A program made the position numbers and the translations under genes. The notes beneath the pieces are model-generated. The model saw only the letters and a program-made list of their open reading frames with translations. It was not told the origin of the DNA and did no database searches. 59,312 nucleotides of DNA from the NCBI GenBank assembly GCA_024690635.1, contig JAILOW010000119.1, positions 1-59,312 of the forward strand, written 5' to 3'. This document shows positions 16,203 through 25,667 of this stretch, piece after piece (positions within the stretch are counted from its first letter, which is position 1; each line of letters begins with the position of its first letter). The DNA is from Butyrivibrio sp. (GTDB lineage: Bacteria; Bacillota_A; Clostridia; Lachnospirales; Lachnospiraceae).

Positions 16203-17537
16203 ATGAAAGAGAGAAAAAAATTGCTGGCAATCATACTCGCATCTGTAACAAGCCTGGCAGCTATAACGGGATGCGGACAATCACCAGCAGCATCTGCATC
16301 TGACTCACAGAGCCAGCAAACAGCAACTGAGGCGCCTGCTTCTGATGATACAAAAGAAGAGGCATCTACTGAAGAAGTTACAATTAACTTCTGGCATCAT
16401 TATAGCGCACAATCAGCTGAAAATGAAACATTAACTACAGTTCTCATCCCCAAATTTGAGGAAGAGAATCCCGGTATAAAGGTAAACGCAGTATCACACG
16501 AGTGGGCAGATCTTCACGACAAGCTTCTTATCAGCGCAGAGTCTGATACTCTTCCTGATGTGGCTCGTCTTGACAGTGCCTGGATCCCTGAGTTTCAGAA
16601 GATGGGCATCCTTGTTCCTCTGAACAAAGAAATGAGTGACTACAGCGACATCGCCGGAGGACTTCTTGAAAGTGCAATGTCAACTGCAGAGATCGGCGGA
16701 GACAACTACGGTCTTGCACTTAACACAAATACCAAGATCCTTTACTACAACGTAGATGCTCTTTCAGAGGCAGGCGTTGCTGTTCCCAAGACCATGGATG
16801 AGTTTGCTGATGCCTGCAAAAAGCTTGCTGGAAATAATGCCAACGGGCAGCAGGTATGGGGCTATGATGAGCCCGGCCTTTCAGGATGGAACCTTTGTCC
16901 TTTCATCTGGAGCATGGGCGGAAGCCTTACAAACGAAGACCAGACCAAGGCTACAGGATATCTTAACAGCAAAGAGACAGTAGCGGCCATCGAGATGTTT
17001 GCAGATCTTTACAAGGACAATGCCATCACCGGATGGAACAGCGGTGATATCCCTATGACTGACGGCTTCGGAACCGGCAGATATATGATGCTTCTTGAAG
17101 GCCCCTGGAAGGTAGCAGAGCTTGCAGGAGCATATCCTGATTTCAAGTATGAAACAGCTCCTGTGCCTGCAGGAAACGGCGGCTCCATCTCAGTTCTTGG
17201 CGGCGAAGATATTTCAATGTTTAACTCCGCAAACAAAGATGCAGCTTGGAAATTCATGAAGTTCATGACAAGCGAGTTTGCTCAGGTTGAGATGGCTAAG
17301 TGCGGACAGATCCCCGTAAACAAAGATGCACTTGAAACAGATACAGTTAAGTCTGCTGATTTTGCTCCTTACATCGAGCAGCTTCAGACAGCAAAATCCC
17401 GTCCTACAGTCGCCTGCTGGTCAGAGTTTGACTCAGAGCTTGCAGCTGCTGTAACAGATGTGGTAAACGGTGACAAGACAGCTCAGGAAGCTATGGATGA
17501 GCTTGCAGCAAAGGTTGATGCACTCCTTGCAGAGTGA
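16203..17537 (+). CDS. CUT1 sugar ABC transporter substrate-binding lipoprotein (alpha-glucan locus)
   Basis: A 444-residue extracellular family 1 binding protein with a lipobox (ITGC, Cys24) and an Ser/Ala/Glu/Thr-rich tether (about 25-55). The mature domain contains VTINFWHHYS, LPDVARLDSAWIPEF, GLALNTNTKILYYN and a C-lobe with GPWKVAEL and AAWKFMKFMTSEF, typical of maltodextrin/oligosaccharide binding proteins. AAGGAGG precedes the ATG. Linkage to the GH13 enzyme and LacI regulator suggests maltooligosaccharides as ligand. Confidence 0.94.
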   Translation: MKERKKLLAIILASVTSLAAITGCGQSPAASASDSQSQQTATEAPASDDTKEEASTEEVTINFWHHYSAQSAENETLTTVLIPKFEEENPGIKVNAVSHEWADLHDKLLISAESDTLPDVARLDSAWIPEFQKMGILVPLNKEMSDYSDIAGGLLESAMSTAEIGGDNYGLALNTNTKILYYNVDALSEAGVAVPKTMDEFADACKKLAGNNANGQQVWGYDEPGLSGWNLCPFIWSMGGSLTNEDQTKATGYLNSKETVAAIEMFADLYKDNAITGWNSGDIPMTDGFGTGRYMMLLEGPWKVAELAGAYPDFKYETAPVPAGNGGSISVLGGEDISMFNSANKDAAWKFMKFMTSEFAQVEMAKCGQIPVNKDALETDTVKSADFAPYIEQLQTAKSRPTVACWSEFDSELAAAVTDVVNGDKTAQEAMDELAAKVDALLAE

Positions 17538-17564
17538 TGAAAAAGAATGATCCGGAGTAAGAAA

Positions 17565-18449
17565 ATGAAGTTTAATGCAAAGAGCAAACTGCAGATAATA
17601 ATGCTATTATTGCCCGGGCTATTGGTGTTTGGAATATTCACTGTATATCCCATTATCAGACTGTTTTGGATGAGTTTCTTTAAATGGGACTTTGGCTCAT
17701 TTTTGGACCAGCAGTTCATAGGTCTTGAGAACTACAGGACAGTTCTTGCCGATGAGAATTTCAGGATCTCTTTTACAAACACCATCGTGTACACCCTCAT
17801 CACGGTCCCGGCCCAGATGGCAATAGGCTTATTGGTAGCGATGCTCATCAATTCCATAACCCATGCAAAGATCGGCTTCAGGGTAGCGTATTACCTCCCT
17901 GTCATCACTTCCTGGGTCATAGCCTCATTGGTATTCAAGTATGTCTTTAACACAGAAGGACTTTTGAACTATTTTCTTACAAATGTAGTCCATGTCACCT
18001 CACAAAACGTGAGGTGGCTGGATTCCAGATGGGGTGGAATGACAGTTGCCATGCTTCTTGGAATATGGAAAGGTATCGGCTGGAATATGGTTGTGTTCCT
18101 GGCTGCGCTGCAGACGGTTCCTCTGGAGCTTTATGAAAGTGCATCACTTGACGGCGCCGGATCGTGGCAGAAGTTTGTTCACATAACACTTCCCGGAATC
18201 CGCGGAACGATCCTTTTCGCCCTTGTAATGCTGACAATCGGCGGATTTAACGTATATACTTCCACCAAGCTCATTACAGGCGGAAAGCCCGGTCATGACA
18301 CGGAAGTGGTTCTTACCTGGATGTATTACAAAGCCTTCAGCAACGGCAAATTCGGCTACTCCGCCGCATTGTCATTTATCATTGCGATAGTGCTGGCAAT
18401 TCTTGCAGTGCTTCAGTTCAGACTTATGCAGAATAAAGATGAGGTGTGA
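17565..18449 (+). CDS. CUT1 sugar ABC transporter permease (MalF type)
   Basis: A 294-residue permease with six helices and EAA loop PLELYESASLDGAGSWQKF (about 190). An in-frame ATG at 17547 would add six basic residues but has a poor ribosome site. GGAG lies 7 bases before the ATG at 17565, which gives the usual short cytoplasmic head before the first helix (IIMLLLPGLLVFGIF). It follows its binding-protein gene by 27 bases, without the hairpin seen in the other two transporters. No ATPase gene is present. Confidence 0.93.
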   Translation: MKFNAKSKLQIIMLLLPGLLVFGIFTVYPIIRLFWMSFFKWDFGSFLDQQFIGLENYRTVLADENFRISFTNTIVYTLITVPAQMAIGLLVAMLINSITHAKIGFRVAYYLPVITSWVIASLVFKYVFNTEGLLNYFLTNVVHVTSQNVRWLDSRWGGMTVAMLLGIWKGIGWNMVVFLAALQTVPLELYESASLDGAGSWQKFVHITLPGIRGTILFALVMLTIGGFNVYTSTKLITGGKPGHDTEVVLTWMYYKAFSNGKFGYSAALSFIIAIVLAILAVLQFRLMQNKDEV

Positions 18450-18458
18450 AAAGAGTTT

Positions 18459-19298
18459 ATGTCAAAAAGAAAAATCTCACAGCTGGTGATATATCTTCTT
18501 TTGATCGCCGGGCTGATGATCGTCATAATGCCAATGATATATATGGTGAGCACCTCCATCAAACCCAACGGAGCGCTCTATGAATATCCGCCAAAGTTTT
18601 TCCCTAAATTCAAAGAGATAACCTTTGAGAACTACGCATATATACTTGGTCAAAAGAAATTTATAGGAAATTTTGGAAACAGCATACTGGTTTCAACTCT
18701 GACTGTGGGGCTGTCAGCCATTGTTTCATCGGCGCTTGCCTTTTGCATAGCAAGGTTTAAATTCCCCGGAAGAAGCCTTTTGTTTGGATTTATCATCCTG
18801 ACCATGATCATCCCGGGAACCACCATGATCGTTCCGCAGTACGAGCTGGCTGTAAAGCTGAAAACCATCAACAGCATATGGGGACTGATCCCTTTTTATG
18901 TAGCCTGGGTCATTCCCTATTCAACATTCATGGTAAAGGGGTTTGTTGAGAATATTCCAAAAGAACTGGATGAAGCCACCTACATGGATGGAGGAAGCAT
19001 ACTGACAGTATTCTTTAATGTTGCCATACCACTTGCAAAACCGGGAATCGCGTCAGTATCCATTTTCAACTTCCTCACGGCCTGGGAGGAATTCCCCTGG
19101 GCAAACACAGTCATCAACGATGACCTTAAACGGACTCTCCCCATTGCAATTTCCGGCTTTTTTGGCCAACACCAGTTTACCCAGTGGGGCTACGTGTTCG
19201 CCCTGTCTGTACTTAGCCTTATCCCCATACTTGCAGTGTTCATCTCCTGTCAGAGATTCTTTGTACAGGGACTTACCGCAGGAAGTGTGAAGGGGTAA
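18459..19298 (+). CDS. CUT1 sugar ABC transporter permease (MalG type)
   Basis: A 279-residue permease with six helices and EAA loop NIPKELDEATYMDGGSILTV (about 165-184), slightly divergent (EATYMDGG for EAAxxDGA). The C-terminal FFVQGLTAGSVKG is typical of MalG-type subunits. It starts 9 bases after the MalF-type gene and closes the second transporter operon. The next gene is convergent and ends only 3 bases away, so the two units may share a termination region. No hairpin was recognised there. Confidence 0.94.
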   Translation: MSKRKISQLVIYLLLIAGLMIVIMPMIYMVSTSIKPNGALYEYPPKFFPKFKEITFENYAYILGQKKFIGNFGNSILVSTLTVGLSAIVSSALAFCIARFKFPGRSLLFGFIILTMIIPGTTMIVPQYELAVKLKTINSIWGLIPFYVAWVIPYSTFMVKGFVENIPKELDEATYMDGGSILTVFFNVAIPLAKPGIASVSIFNFLTAWEEFPWANTVINDDLKRTLPIAISGFFGQHQFTQWGYVFALSVLSLIPILAVFISCQRFFVQGLTAGSVKG

Positions 19299-19301
19299 GC
19301 A

Positions 19302-20210
19302 TCAGTAAATCGTCTCAAAATACGCCCGGGAATTATCCTGGAACTGACGGGGTGATACCTTTACGTGTTTTGAAAAAGTTCGAGAGAAATTTGAGTAATT
19401 GTTAAAGCCGCATTCGTAGCACACATCAGTTGGAGACTGACCGTTTTTAAGAAGTCTCTTGGCTTCCGACAGGCGTTTTTCAATGATGTATTGCTGGATC
19501 GAAAGTCCTGTGTACTGATGGAACAACCTTGTGAGATAGACTGAATTAAGGTGCACGGTGTCGGCGATATCCGTTATGGTTATTTTTGAACTGAGGTTAT
19601 CCTCAACATATTGAAACACTGATTTGATCACGGCCGGAAGGCCCTGAGACGATGCAATGGTGCCGGAAGTTATCTGACTTTCGGCACTTTTTCTGTTCAA
19701 CAGGATGAGTATTATGGACAAAAGAGATGTAAGCAGAATGTCATTTCCAAAGCTTCCTGTAGTATCATCTATAGCTTTTTCCAACTGGGCAGATGTCAGT
19801 ATAAGCTGGTTCAAAGTCTGTTCGTCCACGTGGATCATGCAATCGGAAACCTTGTAGAAAACGTCCGTAAAATACTTGTAAGCACTGTCTTTGCTGATAA
19901 GTGACGATATGGCGGATTCTTTGAAATTTATAACGACTCGTTGATAGCGGTTACTGTTTTGCTGTCTTGCAAAATGAAACACATAAGGCGGAATCAGCAG
20001 AATGTCCCCTGCGGAAAATTCAAAGTAATCGTCCTCTATCTGCATACCGATATTTCCCTGCTCTATCATCAGGATCTCATAGCCGTCATGGCAGTGAAGG
20101 GACCTGATCTCGGGGTCTATATTTTCAGTCTTATATTTGCAATATACGCTGTCTTCCTGGGTTTCCCAGAACAGCTGATTATTCTTTTTACATTCCTTGG
20201 TAGTGATCAT
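19302..20210 (-). CDS. AraC family transcriptional regulator
   Basis: A 302-residue regulator. The N-terminal cupin-like domain (about 25-110; HCHDGYEILMIEQGNIGMQI) probably senses a sugar; the C-terminal double helix-turn-helix (about 195-297) includes DIADTVHLNSVYLTRLFHQY and CYECGFNNYSNFSRTFSKH. GAGGGA lies 7 bases before the ATG (complement at 20210). It is divergent from the third sugar-transporter operon and is its likely activator. It is not closely similar to the AraC protein at 3374-4261. Confidence 0.93.
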   Translation of the reverse strand: MITTKECKKNNQLFWETQEDSVYCKYKTENIDPEIRSLHCHDGYEILMIEQGNIGMQIEDDYFEFSAGDILLIPPYVFHFARQQNSNRYQRVVINFKESAISSLISKDSAYKYFTDVFYKVSDCMIHVDEQTLNQLILTSAQLEKAIDDTTGSFGNDILLTSLLSIILILLNRKSAESQITSGTIASSQGLPAVIKSVFQYVEDNLSSKITITDIADTVHLNSVYLTRLFHQYTGLSIQQYIIEKRLSEAKRLLKNGQSPTDVCYECGFNNYSNFSRTFSKHVKVSPRQFQDNSRAYFETIY

Positions 20211-20266
20211 ATTTTATTCCCTCATGAAAGTTGTGCGTAAATCCTATTGTAAATGAAACAGGTTGA

Positions 20267-20318
20267 ATTGCGCAATGTTTTCCGTCTAAATTGATGTATT
20301 TGTGCATGATCATATAAT
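20267..20318 (+). promoter_or_regulatory. promoter of the third sugar operon with an adjacent palindrome
   Basis: TTGATG at 20291-20296, a 16-base spacer and TATAAT at 20313-20318. A 10-bp palindrome ATTGCGCAAT (20267-20276) lies just upstream of the -35, a normal position for an AraC-type activator site. A related TTGTGCGTAA is at 20231-20240. Transcription would start near 20325, which rules out in-frame start codons upstream of that. Confidence 0.6.
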
Positions 20319-20391
20319 GCTATATTCTTTTTCAGTTAATAAACTCATTAAATCGGGCCTGATGAAAGAGAAATTCAGAGGGAGGTTACCA

Positions 20392-21750
20392 ATGAAAATC
20401 AAAACCAATAAGATCATCGCAGAAGTACTTGCAGGACTTCTGTGTGTAGCATCACTTGCAGGATGCGGAAGTGCTGATACAGCAGATACAGCGCAGTCAG
20501 ACACAGCTGAAGTGGCTACAACCGAAGCTGCAGATACTGCAGCAGATACAACTGAAGAAAACTCTGACGCCAGCCTTGTAATGGCATGGTGGGGAAATCA
20601 GGTTCGCAACGAACGTACACAGCAGGCACTTGACCTGTACAAAGAACGTGAAGGCGTATCCGTGGAAGGACAGTTCAATCAGTGGAATGATTACTGGCAG
20701 AAGCTCGCAACAGACTCTGCCGGAGATTCTCTTCCCGATGTTCTCCAGATGGATTATTCCTACATAGATCAGTATGTAAATTCAGAGCAGCTTTTGGACC
20801 TTACTCCTTACATCGAAAGCGGTGCTCTTGATGTTTCAAATATTCCCGACAACGTTGTTGACATGGGCAGGATCGGAGATGGCATCTACGGCATTCCTTC
20901 AGGTGTTACCGGATCATGTATCTTCTACAACAAGACAGCATGTGAAGAGGCAGGAGTTGATATCCACCAGAACATGACTCTTGATGAGTTCATAGAAGCT
21001 GCAAAGACCATGAAGGAAAAGACAGGTCTTCGTGTTCGTCTCGAGCAGGGTGGACAGTTCCTTACCGACTGGCTCAGAGGAAGGGGAACTCCCTTCACGG
21101 AGGCAAAGCTTCCTGTTGGCGAAGAAGAGCTTACAGAGTACTTCCAGATCCTTACAGATGGTATAGCTGATGGCTGGCACATGACACCCGATCTTATGAC
21201 ATCTACAGGAACAGAGGATGATCCTCTTATCTACGGATCAAGCCCTGAGACTATGGCATGGGCAGTATCAAGCGGAAGTTCAAATATGCTCACTGGTTAT
21301 CAGAGCGCAGCTCCCGAAGGTATGGAGATAGCTCTTTTAACATGGCCTACAGAAAATACAACCAAGTCAAACTATCTCAAACCCTCTATGTATTTTTCAG
21401 TAAGCACCGATACCAAGAACCCTGATGCAGCAGTAGCTCTTTTGAACTATCTTATCAACTCTGAAGAGTGCAATGACATCCTCCTTGGAGAGCGTGGTGT
21501 CCCCGCATCAACAGCTATAGCTGCTTCCATAAAGAGTAAGATCTCAGAAACAGATCAGAAAGCAATGGACTATGTAACAGATGTGATCACCCCTAACTGT
21601 TCGCCTATCGATCCTCCCAACCCCGAGGGATGGAGCGAGTTCAGTGATACCTTGTCCAAGCTTCAGGAATCTGTCGGCTACGGCGAGACTACTCCGGAAG
21701 AAGCAGCAAAGCAGCTCTCTGAAAAAGCAGCTGAGCTTTGGGGTAATTGA
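20392..21750 (+). CDS. CUT1 sugar ABC transporter substrate-binding lipoprotein (third locus)
   Basis: A 452-residue extracellular solute-binding protein. The lipobox is LAGC (Cys25), followed by an acidic Ala/Asp/Thr tether (about 27-60). The mature part has SLVMAWWGNQVRNERTQ, DSLPDVLQMDYSYIDQY, GSCIFYNKTACEEAG and NPDAAVALLNYLINSEECN. The start at 20392 is chosen because GGGAGG lies 6 bases upstream and the predicted transcription start falls near 20325; a longer frame from 20302 is untranslatable. Ligand unknown. The downstream isomerase and oxidoreductases point to a glycoside, polyol or sugar acid rather than a simple glucan. Confidence 0.93.
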   Translation: MKIKTNKIIAEVLAGLLCVASLAGCGSADTADTAQSDTAEVATTEAADTAADTTEENSDASLVMAWWGNQVRNERTQQALDLYKEREGVSVEGQFNQWNDYWQKLATDSAGDSLPDVLQMDYSYIDQYVNSEQLLDLTPYIESGALDVSNIPDNVVDMGRIGDGIYGIPSGVTGSCIFYNKTACEEAGVDIHQNMTLDEFIEAAKTMKEKTGLRVRLEQGGQFLTDWLRGRGTPFTEAKLPVGEEELTEYFQILTDGIADGWHMTPDLMTSTGTEDDPLIYGSSPETMAWAVSSGSSNMLTGYQSAAPEGMEIALLTWPTENTTKSNYLKPSMYFSVSTDTKNPDAAVALLNYLINSEECNDILLGERGVPASTAIAASIKSKISETDQKAMDYVTDVITPNCSPIDPPNPEGWSEFSDTLSKLQESVGYGETTPEEAAKQLSEKAAELWGN

Positions 21751-21769
21751 TAGAAATATTTAGAAGAAA

Positions 21770-21820
21770 GGGTAGCGTTTGTTCGATCGCTTATTTGCGC
21801 GGAGCAGCGCTGCCCTTTTT
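21770..21820 (+). terminator. stem-loop between binding-protein and permease genes of the third transporter
   Basis: GGGTAGCG (21770-21777) pairs with CGCTGCCC (21808-21815, one T-G pair), with an inner GCGC/GCGC helix, followed by TTTTT (21816-21820). As at 8180-8212 it lies directly after the binding-protein gene and probably lowers read-through into the permeases. Confidence 0.72.
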
Positions 21821-21841
21821 ACAAAACAAGAGGACTGTCAT

Positions 21842-22744
21842 ATGAGATCAAAGATGCATAAGTTTTTGAATAAGGAGAGCACTACAGGATTCGTTTTTGC
21901 CTTCCCTTTTATTGTGGGATTTCTGTTGTTTCTTATAGTGCCTATGCTTATTTCACTTTATTATTCCTTTTGCGATTACAATATTCTGTCACCTGCTAAA
22001 TTTACGGGTCTGGATAATTACATAAAGATGTTTGGGGATGAGACATTTCTGCATTCATTAAAAGCAACCTTCTATTTTGCCTTTGTCTCTGTTCCGCTAA
22101 AGCTGATCTTTGCTCTGATAGTAGCGCTGATCCTTGAAAAGAACTCCAAAATGTCGGGCTTTTACAGGGCAGCCTACTATCTTCCCTCAATAATCGGCGG
22201 ATCGGTAGCTGTTGCGGTTTTGTGGAAAAGAATGTTCGCAGTGGACGGAACCATAAACACACTGCTTAAGTTTGTTGGCGTTGACTGCCATAAGGCCTGG
22301 CTTGGAGATACTAAGACCGCCATCTGGACACTTATCATTCTGACGGTGTGGCAGTTCGGATCTTCCATGCTTGTGTTTTTGGCATCATTAAAGCAGATCC
22401 CTGCTGAACTTTACGAAGCTGCCAAGGTTGACGGATCAAATAAAGTATTCACTTTCTTTTCAATAACGCTTCCCCTTCTTACACCCACGATCTTTTTCAA
22501 TCTTGTTATGCAGATGATCAACGGATTTCTGGCATTTACCCAGAGTCTTATCATCACTCAGGGTAAGCCCATGGACACAACACTGTTTTATGCGGTCTAC
22601 ATGTATCAGCAGTCCTTCCAGTTTGGAAATGCAGGATACGGCGCAGCCATGGCATGGCTCATGCTGGCAATGATCGGTCTGTTTACACTTATCTTATTCA
22701 AAACAAAAAAATATTGGGTATATAACGCGGGGGATTCAGAATGA
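21842..22744 (+). CDS. CUT1 sugar ABC transporter permease (MalF type)
   Basis: A 300-residue permease with six helices and EAA loop PAELYEAAKVDGSNKVFTF (about 192). The ATG at 21842 has GAGG 8 bases upstream. A longer frame from a TTG at 21779 runs through the terminator-like hairpin and would put a non-membrane head on the protein, so it is rejected. The gene overlaps the next permease by 4 bases (ATGA). Confidence 0.94.
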   Translation: MRSKMHKFLNKESTTGFVFAFPFIVGFLLFLIVPMLISLYYSFCDYNILSPAKFTGLDNYIKMFGDETFLHSLKATFYFAFVSVPLKLIFALIVALILEKNSKMSGFYRAAYYLPSIIGGSVAVAVLWKRMFAVDGTINTLLKFVGVDCHKAWLGDTKTAIWTLIILTVWQFGSSMLVFLASLKQIPAELYEAAKVDGSNKVFTFFSITLPLLTPTIFFNLVMQMINGFLAFTQSLIITQGKPMDTTLFYAVYMYQQSFQFGNAGYGAAMAWLMLAMIGLFTLILFKTKKYWVYNAGDSE

Positions 22745-23589
22745 AAAAAGCAAATAGAATAAACGCATCTGTTTACCACGTCCTGGTATTCAGTTTTGGA
22801 TTGGTGATGCTTTATCCTTTGATGTGGATGTTCTTCAGCTCTTTTAAAGATACCAATACTATCTTTACAACTGCAGCTCAGCTCATTCCAAAAGAGATAA
22901 CTTTTGAAAATTACAAAAACGGATGGAAGGGATTTGCAGGCATCAGCTTTGGAACCTTCCTTAAAAATTCACTTTTTATATCGGTTGTTGCAACCATCGG
23001 AACACTGATGTCATCAGCATTTGTGGCATACAGCTTTGCCCGCTGTAAAAAGTTTAAAGGAAGAAAGATCCTCTTTGCGGCAATGATGGCATCCATGATG
23101 CTCCCGGGTCAGATCCTGATGGTGCCTCAGTATCTGTGGTACAAAAAACTTGGCTGGGTGGGATCTTATCTGCCTCTTACAGTTCCGTTCTTTTTTGCGG
23201 TTCAGGGCTATTTTGTTTATCTGATGATGAACTTTATTGAGGGCATACCGACTGATCTGGATGAAGCTGCCAAGATTGACGGCTGTTCCTATTACTCCAT
23301 CTTTTTCAGGATCATTCTTCCCCTGATGAAACCGGCCCTTGTGACAGGCGGAATATTCTCTTTTATGTGGAGATGGGATGACTTTATGTCAGCTCTTTTG
23401 TACATAAACAAAGCGGCAAAGTATCCCATGTCATTGGCGCTTAAGCTCTTTGCAGATCCCGGTTCCACATCGGACTACGGGGCTATGTTTGCTATGGCGG
23501 TGGTTTCTCTTATCCCGATACTGATAATCTTTTTCGCTTTCCAGAAACAGCTGGTTGAGGGAATTGCAACATCAGGATTAAAAGGGTGA
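22741..23589 (+). CDS. CUT1 sugar ABC transporter permease (MalG type)
   Basis: A 282-residue permease with six helices and EAA loop IPTDLDEAAKIDGCSYYSI (about 173), ending in LVEGIATSGLKG as usual for MalG subunits. Its start overlaps the stop of the MalF-type gene (ATGA), implying translational coupling. The TIM-barrel gene follows after 19 bases, so import and metabolism are transcribed together. Confidence 0.95.
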   Translation: MKKANRINASVYHVLVFSFGLVMLYPLMWMFFSSFKDTNTIFTTAAQLIPKEITFENYKNGWKGFAGISFGTFLKNSLFISVVATIGTLMSSAFVAYSFARCKKFKGRKILFAAMMASMMLPGQILMVPQYLWYKKLGWVGSYLPLTVPFFFAVQGYFVYLMMNFIEGIPTDLDEAAKIDGCSYYSIFFRIILPLMKPALVTGGIFSFMWRWDDFMSALLYINKAAKYPMSLALKLFADPGSTSDYGAMFAMAVVSLIPILIIFFAFQKQLVEGIATSGLKG

Positions 23590-23608
23590 TCCCCAGAGGA
23601 AAGAATAT

Positions 23609-24472
23609 ATGAAAGAAGAAATCAGAAAGAAAATAAATATCAGCGGCTTTGCGGATGAGATAAGTCCTGATCTTGAAGAGCAGATCAGGGTGCTGACCGG
23701 GCTTGGTATCAGCTACGTGGAGATGCGCGGAGTAAACGGCAAAGGTCTTGTTGACTATTCTTTGAATGACGCTGAAAAGATAAAAAGAAGGCTCGAGGAA
23801 AGCGGCATAAGGCTGTCATCTGTGGGTTCCCCCATCGGAAAGATTCCTGTAACTGAAAGCTTTGAAGAGCATTTTGAACTTTTTAAACATACTGTGGAAA
23901 TCGCCAAAATAATGGATACACCCTACATCAGAATGTTCAGCTTCTTTATACCAAAGGAAGAAAATACTGAAAAATATGAAGATGTAGTTTTCAAAAGAGT
24001 GGAGAAGATGGTTGAACATGCGGCTAAAAACAATGTGATCCTTCTTCATGAAAATGAGAAAGACATTTACGGTGATGTGGCGGTTCGCTGCAAAAAACTG
24101 ATGGAAAAATTCTATGGCGACAATTTCAAAGCGGTTTTTGACTTTGCAAATTTCGTTCAGTGTCATCAGGATACGAAAGAGGCTTTTGAAATGTTAAAGC
24201 CCTTTGTTGAGTATATACACGTAAAAGATGCAGTGTGGAAAACGGGAGAAGTTGTTCCTGCAGGCTACGGCGATGGCAATGTAAAGACCATTTTGACGGA
24301 GCTTTTTGGAGGCGGCTATCACGGATTTCTTTCTCTGGAGCCTCATCTTGCTGACTTTGCGGGCTTCTCCGCCCTGGAAAACGGCGGAATACTCAAAGAG
24401 AAAAAGCTTACCGGAGAAGAAGCTTTCACCCTCGCTTTTGATTCGTTACAAAAGATACTGGATGAGATTTGA
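23609..24472 (+). CDS. sugar phosphate isomerase/epimerase family TIM-barrel protein
   Basis: A 287-residue AP-endonuclease-2/xylose-isomerase-like TIM barrel. Visible features are ISGFADEISPDLEEQI at the start, GLGISYVEMRGVNGK (about 30), NVILLHENEKDIYGD (about 145) with a metal-ligand Glu, FDFANFVQC (about 175), YIHVKDAV (about 203) with metal-ligand His, and GFLSLEPHL (about 240) with metal-ligand Glu. Such proteins isomerise or epimerise sugars and inositols; some act as lyases or hydratases on 3-keto sugars. Two Gfo/Idh/MocA dehydrogenases follow, which favours an oxidised (keto) sugar as substrate. That assignment is inference. Confidence 0.88.
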   Translation: MKEEIRKKINISGFADEISPDLEEQIRVLTGLGISYVEMRGVNGKGLVDYSLNDAEKIKRRLEESGIRLSSVGSPIGKIPVTESFEEHFELFKHTVEIAKIMDTPYIRMFSFFIPKEENTEKYEDVVFKRVEKMVEHAAKNNVILLHENEKDIYGDVAVRCKKLMEKFYGDNFKAVFDFANFVQCHQDTKEAFEMLKPFVEYIHVKDAVWKTGEVVPAGYGDGNVKTILTELFGGGYHGFLSLEPHLADFAGFSALENGGILKEKKLTGEEAFTLAFDSLQKILDEI

Positions 24473-24487
24473 GAATTGGAGAATTGT

Positions 24488-25654
24488 ATGAAGGATAAAA
24501 AAGTAAAGATCGGTATCATCGGGATCGGAAATATGGGTTCCTCACATGCGCAGCGGATCGCAAAGGGAGACATAAAAGGCATGGAGCTTGTTGCCGTTGC
24601 CGACAGAAAAGAGTCTCGAAGGAAGTGGGCGAAAGATGAGCTTCCAAAAGATATAAAGATATATGAAGAAGGGAAAGAGCTTCTTGATGATCCAGAAATA
24701 AATGCAGTGCTCATCGCAGTTCCACACTATCAGCATCCGGAGCTTTCCATCCTGGCAATGGAAAAAGGAATACATGTAATGTGCGAAAAACCTGTGGGCG
24801 TATATACCGGGCAGGTGCGTGAAATGATAGCCTGCGCTGACCGTCATCCCGAGGTGACCTTTGCGGTTATGTTCAATCAGAGAACCAATCCTGTTTATAT
24901 CCGTATGCACGAAATGGTTCAAAGCGGGATGTATGGCCTGGTGAAGCGTGTGAACTGGATCATCACCGACTGGTACCGCACACAGCACTACTATGATTCC
25001 GGGGAGTGGAGAGCAACCTGGGACGGAGAGGGCGGCGGAGTCTTGCTGAATCAGTGCCCTCATCAGCTGGATCTTTTGCAGTGGATATGTGGGATGCCTG
25101 TGCGTGTGAGAAGCTTTCTCCATGAAGGGAAATGGCATCATATAGAAGTTGAAGATGACGTCACAGCATATCTTGAATTTGAAAATGGCGCCACGGGAGT
25201 ATTTATCACCTCTACCGGGGATGCTCCGGGAACAAACCGTTTTGAAGTGGATCTTGAAAAGGCAAAGATTGTATGTGAAAACAACGAGCTTTATGTATAT
25301 GAACTGGAAGTTAATGAGCGCAAATACTGCTTTGAGGCAGCAGATGGTTTTACCCCGCCCAAGGGACATGTTAAGGAGCAAAAGATAAGCGATGACAATC
25401 CTCAGCACAACGGAGTATTGCAGGCTTTTGCAGATCATATTTTATCCGGAGCTCCTCTTATCGCCGATGGCAGAGAAGGTATCAACGGACTGACACTTTC
25501 CAATGCAATGCATCTTTCTTCCTGGACGGATTCCATGGTGGAAATCCCTGTTGATGATGATCTGTTCCTTGAAAAATTGAATGCAAAGCGCAGCAGTTCA
25601 AAAGCAAAGACTACGGTGGTTGAAGATGTCGCGGATCTTGCGGGAACTTATTAA
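24488..25654 (+). CDS. Gfo/Idh/MocA family oxidoreductase (copy 1)
   Basis: A 388-residue NAD(P)-dependent oxidoreductase. The N-terminal Rossmann fold has the dinucleotide loop GIIGIGNMGSSHAQRI (about 8-23), AVLIAVPHYQHPELSILAME and the family EKPVG motif, whose Lys is catalytic. The C-terminal substrate domain has the DSGEWRATWDGEGGGVLLNQ stretch and CPHQLDLLQW, with the putative catalytic His. GGAG lies 6 bases before the ATG at 24488; a TTG 12 bases earlier is rejected. The stop of the preceding TIM-barrel gene is 15 bases upstream. It probably oxidises or reduces a sugar hydroxyl or ketone. It is a close paralogue of the next gene. Confidence 0.92.
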   Translation: MKDKKVKIGIIGIGNMGSSHAQRIAKGDIKGMELVAVADRKESRRKWAKDELPKDIKIYEEGKELLDDPEINAVLIAVPHYQHPELSILAMEKGIHVMCEKPVGVYTGQVREMIACADRHPEVTFAVMFNQRTNPVYIRMHEMVQSGMYGLVKRVNWIITDWYRTQHYYDSGEWRATWDGEGGGVLLNQCPHQLDLLQWICGMPVRVRSFLHEGKWHHIEVEDDVTAYLEFENGATGVFITSTGDAPGTNRFEVDLEKAKIVCENNELYVYELEVNERKYCFEAADGFTPPKGHVKEQKISDDNPQHNGVLQAFADHILSGAPLIADGREGINGLTLSNAMHLSSWTDSMVEIPVDDDLFLEKLNAKRSSSKAKTTVVEDVADLAGTY

Positions 25655-25667
25655 ATAGGAGCATGTG

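Noticed and set aside
20302..20391. N-terminal extension of the third sugar-binding protein
   Set aside because: It spans the -10 element and lacks an SD; the lipoprotein signal with GGGAGG begins at 20392.
21779..21841. TTG-started extension of the third MalF-type permease
   Set aside because: It runs through the stem-loop and T-run at 21770-21820; the ATG at 21842 has its own SD.
24542..25438. 298-residue open frame on the minus strand, opposite the first Gfo/Idh/MocA gene
   Set aside because: It lies antisense to a clearly recognised oxidoreductase, has no SD and no family pattern; it is a shadow of the codon bias.
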